A DNA stretch of 64,000 nucleotides from Hyphomicrobiales bacterium (GTDB lineage: Bacteria > Pseudomonadota > Alphaproteobacteria > Rhizobiales > Methyloligellaceae). Positions 54,800 through 63,700 of the stretch are shown one piece after another. Position 1 is the stretch's first letter, and each line of letters begins with the position of its first letter. The notes beneath the pieces are model-generated. The model searched no databases and was not told the DNA's origin. It saw only the letters and a list, made by a program, of their open reading frames with translations. The position numbers and the translations under genes were made by a program. The DNA lies in contig JAJFHN010000041.1 in NCBI GenBank assembly GCA_021775595.1, positions 62,001-126,000 of the forward strand. Direction: 5' to 3'.

Positions 54800-54945
54800 A
54801 CACCTCGCCTGCGGGCCTTAAATCTTCGCTGACATGGCCATGACATAACGGAACCTCTGGGGGAGACCGGCGGTTCGCGCGCAATTGGCACGGCCAATGC
54901 AGTGCGCAGGTTCAATCTGAACCGTCGAGAGTTGGTGTACGAGGC

Positions 54946-56487
54946 ATGTCCAAGGGGCTCGAAAAGGGCGGCTTATTTCGCAAGACAGCCGCTGCAGCCG
55001 AATTGCTCGATACGCGCTTGGCAAAGCGCGGCCGCCTGCTGCCGCGCATTCCAGAACTCGACCTCAAAAACGAACCCAATCTGATTTCGCCAATCGTCTT
55101 CACCGGGATCGTCCGAGCGGTCGAATTCCTTCTGGTCAGCGTGCTCGGCATCGCAATCTTCTGGCTGTATGTGGGTCCTGGAGTTTACGGCTTCACGATG
55201 ATGTACGTAGCCGCCTCACTGCTGGCGGGCGGCCTCACGACCCTCATTTTTCAAGGCCTCAGCCTTTACAATCTGCAAGCCTTCGCCGGTTTGGCGCGCC
55301 AATTGCCGCGCCTGGGCATGGGCTGGACAATCGTGTTCACGTCATTGGTCGTGTTGGCCTTTTTCCTCAAACTCGGCGGCGAGTATTCCCGGGTGTGGCT
55401 GGCGACTTGGTTCTTGACCGGCGCGGCGGCACTGGCGGGCGGGCGCATCGTCGTGGCGGCGCTGGTTAAATATTGGGGTCACACGGGACGGCTGGAGCGG
55501 CGCGCCGTCATCGTCGGCGCCGGCGCTGATGGCGAGAAGCTGATCAAAGCGCTCGAAGCCACGCCCTACACCGACATCCGCATTTGCGGCGTCTTCGATG
55601 ATCGCTCCGACGAACGCGTTTCACCCGTCTGCGCGGGCTATCCCAAGCTTGGAAACGTCGATGAATTGGTGGAATTCGGACGCAAGACCCGCCTCGATAT
55701 GCTGATCATGACGCTTCCGTTGACGGCGGAAAACAGGCTTTTGCAAGTGCTCAAAAAGCTTTGGGTGCTGCCCGTCGATATCCGTCTTTCAGCCCATACC
55801 AACAAGCTGCGATTTCGGCCGCGCGCCTATTCCTATATCGGCAACGTTCCCTTTATCGACGTTCAAGACAAAGCCATCGCCGACTGGGATCATGTCGTCA
55901 AATGGTTGTTCGACAAGATCGTTGGCGCTCTGCTGATCGTGCTCACCGCGCCGATAATGGCGCTGGTTGCGCTCGCGGTCCGTCTGGACAGTCCGGGACC
56001 AATTTTGTTCAAGCAACGCCGCCACGGCTTCAACAACGAGCTGATCGAAATTTACAAATTCCGCTCGATGTACACCGACGACACCGATCACAAGGCATCC
56101 AAGCTCGTCACCAAGGATGATCCCCGCGTGACGCGTGTCGGGCGCTTCATCCGCAAGACCAGCCTCGACGAGCTGCCGCAGTTTTTCAACGTCATCATGG
56201 GCACGCTGTCGCTCGTCGGACCGCGGCCGCACGCCACCCAAGCCAAAGCCGCCAACGCGCTCTATTCGGACGTTGTCGATGGTTATTTCGCGCGCCACCG
56301 CGTCAAACCCGGTGTGACGGGCTGGGCCCAGATCAATGGTTGGCGGGGTGAAACCGATACCGAAGAAAAAATCCAGCACCGCGTCGAACACGATCTCTAC
56401 TATATCGAGAACTGGTCGGTTCTGTTCGATCTCTACATTCTTCTCAAGACACCCTTCGCGCTCATCAACACGCGGAACGCCTATTGA
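54946..56487 (+). CDS. Polyprenyl-phosphate hexose-1-phosphate transferase
   Basis: A 513-residue enzyme of the WcaJ/HfsE type that starts repeat-unit synthesis by transferring a hexose-1-phosphate to undecaprenyl phosphate. N-terminal transmembrane helices (about 50-170) are followed by a CoA-binding-like domain ([20 protein letters not shown]) and the bacterial sugar-transferase domain (about 315-513: [20 protein letters not shown], then [35 protein letters not shown]). Very typical C-terminus. The donor sugar is not decidable. Stop overlaps the next ATG (TGATG). Confidence 0.94.
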   Translation: MSKGLEKGGLFRKTAAAAELLDTRLAKRGRLLPRIPELDLKNEPNLISPIVFTGIVRAVEFLLVSVLGIAIFWLYVGPGVYGFTMMYVAASLLAGGLTTLIFQGLSLYNLQAFAGLARQLPRLGMGWTIVFTSLVVLAFFLKLGGEYSRVWLATWFLTGAAALAGGRIVVAALVKYWGHTGRLERRAVIVGAGADGEKLIKALEATPYTDIRICGVFDDRSDERVSPVCAGYPKLGNVDELVEFGRKTRLDMLIMTLPLTAENRLLQVLKKLWVLPVDIRLSAHTNKLRFRPRAYSYIGNVPFIDVQDKAIADWDHVVKWLFDKIVGALLIVLTAPIMALVALAVRLDSPGPILFKQRRHGFNNELIEIYKFRSMYTDDTDHKASKLVTKDDPRVTRVGRFIRKTSLDELPQFFNVIMGTLSLVGPRPHATQAKAANALYSDVVDGYFARHRVKPGVTGWAQINGWRGETDTEEKIQHRVEHDLYYIENWSVLFDLYILLKTPFALINTRNAY

Positions 56488-57746
56488 TGGCGTTCGTATC
56501 GACGATGCATGGCGGTGCTCGGGCGGGTGTGCTCGACTCGCGCATACTCCGCCTGTTTCTCGCCCTCACCGTATTCGCCGGCGGCTTCGTCTTTGTTGAA
56601 CCCGCACCGTACGAAATCGTCTTTCTGGCATTCTTTCTGCTCACGCTAATCGCGGGCCTCAAGTTCACGCCGCTTATCGCCATCCAGATCCTCTGCCTCG
56701 TCGGATTCAACATCGGCGGATTGATCGCGGCGACGCTTCTCGGTTTCGATACGAAAATTGCGACATATGTCGCCGTTTCATTCTATTTGGCGCTCACCGC
56801 AATCGTCTTCGCCGCCATCGTTGGCGAAGATCCAGAGCGCGCCACGACGATCATCGGACGCGCTTGGATCGCGGCAGCGGCGCTCGCCGCCCTATTGGGC
56901 ATCATCGGCTATTTTCATTTGTTGCCAGGCGCAGACTTCTTCACGCTCTATGGCCGCGCCCGCGGGACGTTCGAAGATCCAAATGTCTATGGCCCATTTC
57001 TGATCCTTCCGGCGTTGCTGCTCGTACAAACCGTATTGAGCCCGGTGGGCGGGCGAACACTCGTCGCCTTGCCGCTGCTGGCGGTGATCGTGACCGGATT
57101 GCTGCTCAGCTTTTCCAGGGCGGCATGGGTGCATCTGTTTTTGTCGGGCCTCTGTCTCACCTACCTGATGTTCATCACATCGACCTCGAACCGATTCCGT
57201 TTCCGCATCGCCGCTGTGACGGCGCTGGGATTCCTGGCGTCTCTCGCCTTGCTCGCGGGCCTTTTGAGCATCCCGAGCGTGTGGGAGTTTTTCCAAATGC
57301 GGGCGACGTTGGTTCAAGACTATGATGGCGGCGCCACCGGACGCTTCGGAACGCAGCTTATGGCCCTGCCCGACCTGTTCTCGACGCCGCTGGGTTTGGG
57401 ACCCCATGAGTTCGGCGTGCGCTTTGGGCAAGACCCCCACAACGTCTTTATCAACGCCTTCGCCGCATATGGCTGGCTTGGCGGCATCGCATACTTCACC
57501 TATGTGATTCTGACGCTGATGCTCGGGCTGCGCTTCGTCTTCGGCACTGTTCCATGGCAGCGTTTTTTCATAGCGACACTCTCAGCCTTTGTGGGGCTGG
57601 TGCTGATCGGCTTGGTTGTCGATACGGACCATTGGCGTCATTTCTATCTGCTGTCGGGCTTGATTTGGGGCATGTCGGCCGCGAACCTGGCGCATGCCCG
57701 TTTTCAGCAGGCACAACCGCTTGCGGCGCGCCACGTCGCGGCTTGA
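56487..57746 (+). CDS. O-antigen ligase/polymerase-like membrane protein
   Basis: A 419-residue protein with about ten transmembrane helices. It contains the Wzy_C/O-antigen-ligase hallmark of a periplasmic loop ending GLGPHEFGVRFGQDPHNVFI, with the conserved HN (PHNVFINAFAAYGWLGG). In this context it is the likely polymerase joining repeat units, comparable to HfsC. ATG 56487 overlaps the upstream stop. No flippase gene (Wzx) is in view. Confidence 0.88.
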   Translation: MAFVSTMHGGARAGVLDSRILRLFLALTVFAGGFVFVEPAPYEIVFLAFFLLTLIAGLKFTPLIAIQILCLVGFNIGGLIAATLLGFDTKIATYVAVSFYLALTAIVFAAIVGEDPERATTIIGRAWIAAAALAALLGIIGYFHLLPGADFFTLYGRARGTFEDPNVYGPFLILPALLLVQTVLSPVGGRTLVALPLLAVIVTGLLLSFSRAAWVHLFLSGLCLTYLMFITSTSNRFRFRIAAVTALGFLASLALLAGLLSIPSVWEFFQMRATLVQDYDGGATGRFGTQLMALPDLFSTPLGLGPHEFGVRFGQDPHNVFINAFAAYGWLGGIAYFTYVILTLMLGLRFVFGTVPWQRFFIATLSAFVGLVLIGLVVDTDHWRHFYLLSGLIWGMSAANLAHARFQQAQPLAARHVAA

Positions 57747-57797
57747 GCTGCCCACTCGTTCATTGACGGTTCATAATAGCGCGCCTAAGCAGACGTC

Positions 57798-58526
57798 ATG
57801 CGTCCGCTCAGCCTGATATCAGCTTCCGCTATCCTGGCCGTCGGCCTCGCGCTCGCGGGGTGGCTTTCAGGTCAAGGTCTCGTGCAAAGCCGCCTCGGCC
57901 ATCGCACGGTCACGGTCAAGGGGTTTTCCGAACGCGTCGTGACGTCAGATATCGGCTTTATGCCGGTCCGCTTCATGGCATCGGGTCCCGATTTGGAGAG
58001 CGCACGCGGCCGGCTCGATACGGCCGAAACCGCGGTGTTTGATTTTTTCAAATCCGCTGGCTTCAAATCCGACGATTACGACGTACAAAACATCCGCGTC
58101 GAAGACCGCATCACCTCCTACAATTCGCAAAACCTGCCCTCGGAAAGCCGGTTTGTGCTGACCGAGGACGTGATTTTGCGCGCAAACGATGTGAGACGGT
58201 TGGAATCGGCCGGTCGAAGAATTGGCGATCTGGTGCGAGCGGGCGTCGTGCTGACATCCGACCAATATAATTCAGGGCCGTCTTTTCTGTTCACCAAGCT
58301 CAATGAGCTAAAACCGGAGATGCTGACCGAAGCCACCAAACGGGCGCGCGAATCTGCAGAACAATTCGCCCGCGAATCCGACTCCCAAGTCGGCGCCATC
58401 TTCACGGCAAATCAGGGCCTCTTCACCATCGGACCGGCGCTCGAGATACCTGGCGAGCGTTGGGAAAAACAGGTGGAGAAAAAGGTTCGCGTCGTCACCA
58501 CGATCACCTACTTCCTCACACAATAA
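57798..58526 (+). CDS. SIMPL-domain (DUF541) protein
   Basis: A 242-residue exported or anchored protein of the SIMPL family. A signal/anchor is at residues 7-26. The domain opens VTVKGFSERVVTSDIGFMPV and contains the family pattern of VLTEDVILRANDVRRLE and TKRARESAEQFARESDSQVG. In E. coli the homologue YggE affects oxidative stress tolerance. It follows the polymerase by 51 bases on the same strand and is convergent with the penicillin-binding gene. Confidence 0.88.
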   Translation: MRPLSLISASAILAVGLALAGWLSGQGLVQSRLGHRTVTVKGFSERVVTSDIGFMPVRFMASGPDLESARGRLDTAETAVFDFFKSAGFKSDDYDVQNIRVEDRITSYNSQNLPSESRFVLTEDVILRANDVRRLESAGRRIGDLVRAGVVLTSDQYNSGPSFLFTKLNELKPEMLTEATKRARESAEQFARESDSQVGAIFTANQGLFTIGPALEIPGERWEKQVEKKVRVVTTITYFLTQ

Positions 58527-58552
58527 TTGCTGCCGAAATCGAGGCGCCGGGC

Positions 58553-60619
58553 TTAGCGCCAGGAGCGGTTGCGGTAGCGTGGCGCCCTGCGACGTGGCTG
58601 GGGCCATTCGCGGCGCGACCATCTGCGGCCCGGCGGATCGCCAAATACCGTGATACGGCGCGAGGCGCGCGGGGTCATGTATCTAAAGAAATCGAATGCG
58701 GTCGTGGGATAAGACATGAATTCGTTGTGAGCAATTTTCATGCTCATGCGATCGCGCCGCATGCGCGACTGGAAGGCCGCGACGCGGGGCAATTTTGATT
58801 TGAACTGAGGATCCTGGCGGCGGGCATCGCTCATGAATTTGCGCCAGATTTGCGCCGGCATATTACCGCCCGTCACACGCCGCATCGACGAGTTGTTGTC
58901 GTTGCCAACCCACACACCAACGACAAGGTTTCCGGCGAAGCCGATGAACCATGCGTCCCTGAAATCCTGGCTGGTGCCGGTCTTGCCATAAGCCCGAATG
59001 GGCAGCCGGGCGGCGCGGGCCGTGCCGTAATCAACCGTTCCGGCAAGCAATTCGCGCATTTGCGGACCCACCAGCAAGCGCCACTGACCCGACCCGCGCG
59101 GCGGTTTGCCGGCGCCCTCACCCTCGCCCAGAGCCGCAACACCCCATGGCAGTATCGGATATGCGTTTGCGGCGTTGGCGGCGTAGGCCGATGTCAATTG
59201 CAGTAAATTTACTTCAGAGGCGCCAAGCGCAATGCTGGGCGTCGACGTCAGAGGCGTCGTTATCCCGAGATCGCGGGCCGCCGTGATGACGTCCTGGCGG
59301 CCAACTGCCTCTGAGACGCGTACAGCCACGGTGTTGATCGAGGAGGTAAATGCCTGCCGGAGCGTGACAGAGCCACGATAGTTTCGGCCGTAATTTTGCG
59401 GACTCCAATCGCCGATCGTGATCGGTTCGTCGGAGGCATACATGTCGGGGCTGGCGCCGGCCCTAAGCGCCGCCAAATAAACAAACATCTTGAAGGATGA
59501 CCCAGGCTGACGAAGCGCCTGAACCGCCCGATTGAACTGGCTATCGCGGTAATTCCGCCCGCCCACCATGGCGACGACCCGTCCATCGGTCCGCATGGCG
59601 ACCAAGGCCACCTGGCTTGCCCTCCTGCCCTTGGCGGAGCGCTTCATGACGTGCTCCACGGCGCCGTCGGCCAATTGCTGCAATTTCGGATTGAAACTGG
59701 TGCGGACTTTAAGCGGCTTGGAAATATCGCCATGGGTCTTATCGACCGTTTGCGCGACCCAATCGGCGTAATAGGCGCCAAATCTGCCGGAACTGTCGAC
59801 GATTTTGGCCCGCTCGATCGATTTCAATGCCTCGGCATCAAGACTGCCCGTCTCGACCATGGCTTCCAGCACCAATTGATGGCGTTTCCAGGCCGCTTCG
59901 TGCTGCCGGGCAAGCCGCGTCGGTGCGCGCAAATAGGCAACCAAAAGCGCGGCTTCGGAAATCGTCAGCGCGTCCACTTGTTTCTTGAAATAATGCCGCG
60001 CTGCGGCGCGCAATCCGTGACAGCCTTCGCCGAAATACGCGACGCTCAAATAGCGCTCCAGTATCTGATCCTTGCTCAGCAGCATCTCAAGACGCAGAAC
60101 CAAGAGCGCCTCTTTCAGTTTTCGGGAAAAGGTCTTCTCACTCGTCAAATAGGAGACCTTGGCGAGCTGTTGGGTGATGGTGCTACCGCCCTCGACGATC
60201 CTCTCGGCCTGATAGTTGTTGAGCGCGGCGCGCAGAATGCCTTGGGGATCAATTCCGAAATGGTAGTAGAAGCGGCGGTCTTCCATCGCCAGAACGGCAT
60301 CGATGACGTGTTGCGGCAGCTCCTTGATGCGAACCGGCGCATCGACGCAACTGCCTCTGCGGGCAAAGATTTTACCGTCATCGCCGTGCAGAACGAGCTG
60401 TCGCTCGACTCTGGGCGCCAATGTCGCATCGAGGGGAAAAGTGGTTCCAGGGGGTGGATATGTGCCGACACACAGAACAACGAGAATGCCAAAGACCACA
60501 ACGATCTGGTTCAAGGCGGCAGAGGCGTACGGGATGCGCAATTTGCCATCGGCAATCCGGGCACTCAATTGGCGCAGATCGGAGCCGATGCGCTTTTTAA
60601 GCTCGTCGAGCTCTAACAT
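58553..60619 (-). CDS. Class A penicillin-binding protein (PBP1A-type)
   Basis: A 688-residue bifunctional peptidoglycan synthase. A transmembrane helix (about residues 38-58) is followed by the GT51 glycosyltransferase (EDRRFYYHFGID, then EGGSTITQQLAK). The transpeptidase domain shows QPGSSFKMFVYL (catalytic Ser of SSFK), SSIN (SxN) and KTGTSQDF (KTG). It ends in a strongly basic Arg/Trp/Pro tail. ATG 60619 (MLELDELKK), preceded by GGGAG, is preferred to a start at 60655. It lies downstream of the giant Cys-rich protein gene on the same strand, both of the cell envelope. Confidence 0.94.
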   Translation of the reverse strand: MLELDELKKRIGSDLRQLSARIADGKLRIPYASAALNQIVVVFGILVVLCVGTYPPPGTTFPLDATLAPRVERQLVLHGDDGKIFARRGSCVDAPVRIKELPQHVIDAVLAMEDRRFYYHFGIDPQGILRAALNNYQAERIVEGGSTITQQLAKVSYLTSEKTFSRKLKEALLVLRLEMLLSKDQILERYLSVAYFGEGCHGLRAAARHYFKKQVDALTISEAALLVAYLRAPTRLARQHEAAWKRHQLVLEAMVETGSLDAEALKSIERAKIVDSSGRFGAYYADWVAQTVDKTHGDISKPLKVRTSFNPKLQQLADGAVEHVMKRSAKGRRASQVALVAMRTDGRVVAMVGGRNYRDSQFNRAVQALRQPGSSFKMFVYLAALRAGASPDMYASDEPITIGDWSPQNYGRNYRGSVTLRQAFTSSINTVAVRVSEAVGRQDVITAARDLGITTPLTSTPSIALGASEVNLLQLTSAYAANAANAYPILPWGVAALGEGEGAGKPPRGSGQWRLLVGPQMRELLAGTVDYGTARAARLPIRAYGKTGTSQDFRDAWFIGFAGNLVVGVWVGNDNNSSMRRVTGGNMPAQIWRKFMSDARRQDPQFKSKLPRVAAFQSRMRRDRMSMKIAHNEFMSYPTTAFDFFRYMTPRASRRITVFGDPPGRRWSRREWPQPRRRAPRYRNRSWR

Positions 60620-60754
60620 GGGACTCCCAACCGCCCCCGCTGGACGGCACATCAACTCTTACGATCAGTCTAGCAGGCAGGCCAGTCAACCGGTGTAAAA
60701 TCGGCAACCGCCTGCCTCGACTGAAGCTACATATGATATCATGGCATCCAGACC

Positions 60755-63700
60755 TCAACGGGGCTTTACCAGATTTGGATTAATCGTCATCGACGGGCCG
60801 CCGTTTGGCTGAATTTGCACAAACACGCAGTTTCCACGGATTTCAACGCGTCCTGCCGGGCATACGCAGCTCCTGCGCTTGGCGTCGTAGACCTTGCCGC
60901 CAGAGCAGCGGATCGGTTGGGTCGTAGATGTACCGGGTGATGTGGTTTGGCCACCGGGTGCCGTCTGCAGACGCAGGCATCTACCGCGAACTTCCGTTTG
61001 GCCCGAGGGACATACGCAGCGGTTGCGCTTGGCGTCGAACACCTTGCCGCCAGTGCACGAACTGACACACTGCCTGCCCGTCCAGCGCTGACCCGCTGAA
61101 CAGCGGTTGACGCACTGCTTGCCATCCCAGCGTTGACTTGACTGACACCGGTTGACGCAGCGATTTCTACGGCTGCTCCAAAGCTGGCCGGCAGCACAAC
61201 GATTGACGCATTGTTTGCCGTTCCAGCGTTCGGCCTCCGGGCAACGCGTGACGCATTGCTTGCCGTCAAACACCGTGCCCGATGCGCAGCGAACGCGGCA
61301 GCGGTTCAATTTGCGGTCGAACACTTGCCCCGATGGGCAGACGCATTTACCGCGCACCAAGCTCTGCCCGCCGCCGCAAATCGGGACGCATCGGCCATTC
61401 ACGCGTTGCTGGCCACGCGGACACGGCCGCGGCGTGACGACAGGTCCTGGATCAGTGGGAACCGGATCGCTCGTTTGCGGCGCGCGGATAAATGCAGCCG
61501 TGACACATGAACTGTCGTCGGCGGCGTTTTGATCGCCAACGCCCCACGACCGGATCAGCGCATTCATCACCGCAGGATTGATGGTGCCGGTGATGCGCAT
61601 GTTTTGCTGGCGCTGAAAGCGTCGGATTGCGCGCTGGGTCTGGCTCGTGATCGTGGCGTTCGGCGCACCAGGCTTGAAGCCATGCGCCCGCAGAGCCTGT
61701 TTTGCTGCCGCCGTACGGCCATTAAACGTGGGGCCGCGCCAGACGAAATTCGCGCAGTTGCGGATGTCTGCGCCCGCACGGGCCGGCATGCGGAAAGTGA
61801 GCCGCACCTTCTTCGTTTCGCCAATTCCAAGCGAGAGGTTGGGATGGCGGCAAGTAAAGCGGCCATTGCTGCCCTTGCAATTCCATGGCGAGGGTGTGGT
61901 GCGCAGCAAACGCGCATTTTGCGGCGTCATCTGCTCGGAGATCACCAGCGGACCCTGATACGGGACGACGCCATTGTTGGCGACCGTGATCGCAAACGAA
62001 CACTCCTTGCCCCCCTCACAGCGCCGCGAGCCGGCGACCTTGCTAACCGAAAGCTGGGGACCGAAACGGCCTGCGATCGGATCGCGCGGCCCATCGGGCG
62101 CTTCGTCCTGGGGCTGTTCGACCTGCTCCTGAACCGGCGCCTCTGGCGGGATCGGCTGTGGCGCGGGCAGGACGGGCTGATCCGCTATATCATCGGTCGG
62201 CTCCGCTATAGCAACATGCACGCAAGATGACTTGGCTTGATTGCCCTGCGGGACTGTGAAGCAATTCCTCAACCAGACTTTGTCTTGTTCCCCCCTGTTT
62301 TCCGCGATTCTGGGATCGTATTTCGGGTTATCGATGCGAAGCGTGATTGCGTAGGTTTGGGATGCGCCCGCATCTAGATTAAGTTCGGCGATACAACGCG
62401 ATCCGTCTCCCGCCGCAGCGCCTGCTGCGAAGGTGACATTGAGTTCCGGGTCGCAAAGTTGCGGCTCGATTGACGTGATCGGCAGCGCATAAGGGCTGAA
62501 TGTTCCGTTTGGACCACTGGCTCTGGCGGCATAGTCCCAAAGATCAACTCCTTGGATTCTTTGAGCAGACCGATTGCGGAACGTCACATTGAACGTGCAT
62601 TCGCTCATATATGTGCAGCTTGCGGGGCCTTTTTTGGCGAATTCGACATCGCCGGAAGCGATCCAGTCGTCGTCTTCGGGTTCTGGAACTTCTGGAGCAG
62701 CTTCCTCAGGCGCCTCGCCGCCTGGCGCTGCGACGACGCCCTCGGGCACGACAAAACTATGACAGTCGCGATCGAATTCACGTCCAAAAATCCAGCCAAG
62801 CCAGCTTAGATCTTCGACGGCAAAACAAGCGCGCGCGCGGACGACACCATCGGGCGCACGGTTTGCGGCGTCTGCCGGATCAAGCAACGGGCTTTGAATG
62901 GTCAAGCGCAGCGGATAGGAGCGCGCCTGATTTGGCGCGAGCTGCAAGCGGAAGCGGCAATCGATATCCATTTGCGCGATGGGTCCGGCGCAAAAGCCCG
63001 GCGTTTGAGCAATCTGCTCGGGAACGTCGACGCCCAGACGTTTGAGATCGACGACGCCATCGACCGTCTGATCAAACGGAACGGCCAAAGTGTTGCGGAT
63101 TGTCAGCCCCAGGGAGCACTCCTGGCCAAAGGGGCACTCGGCCTGCCCACCGATGCTGACATCAAGTGCGGCAATCTCGGGCAATGGATCTGGCCCAGGA
63201 CCGGGAAGCGGTCCGGCGATAAACGCGATATCGGCGCAATCACGGTCGTTGAGCGGGTTGGCATCGCCAAGACGGTGGGCGCCTGGGCCAAACAGCAGCT
63301 CCAAAACTTCCGGCGTCACTTCACCTGTCGCAGGCAGCCCCGCGGCCACTTGAAAATCGCCAATGGCTGTGCGCGTTGCTGGCGTCAGAGCGCCATCAAC
63401 CGGTCCGGCATAAAATCCCAGATCTGACAGCTCCATCTGCACCGCGCGGACCGTCGGCTCGCTGTTGCGGTTGCCGGCCCAGGTGATGGCCGCGCAATTG
63501 CGCCAGCCCGGTATCAATATCTTGGCCTTGAGCTGAAAATCGACCCACAGATTGACCTGGCGGCCCGGCCACAAAAGAACTTCAGGGCGTTTGCACGAGA
63601 CTTCCTTACCCACCTGACCGCAGGTCCAGGGCAAAGCGCCATAGCCAACCAGGGCCATGCCGGCTTGCGATATCTCATCGCGGATGAGCAACGGGCCACG

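Noticed and set aside
60827-61423. CRISPR-like or satellite DNA repeat
   Set aside because: The repetition is at protein level with variable unit length and diverged DNA, inside a continuous frame.
61529-62230. Plus-strand frame opposite the giant protein
   Set aside because: A shadow frame in highly biased DNA without family features.
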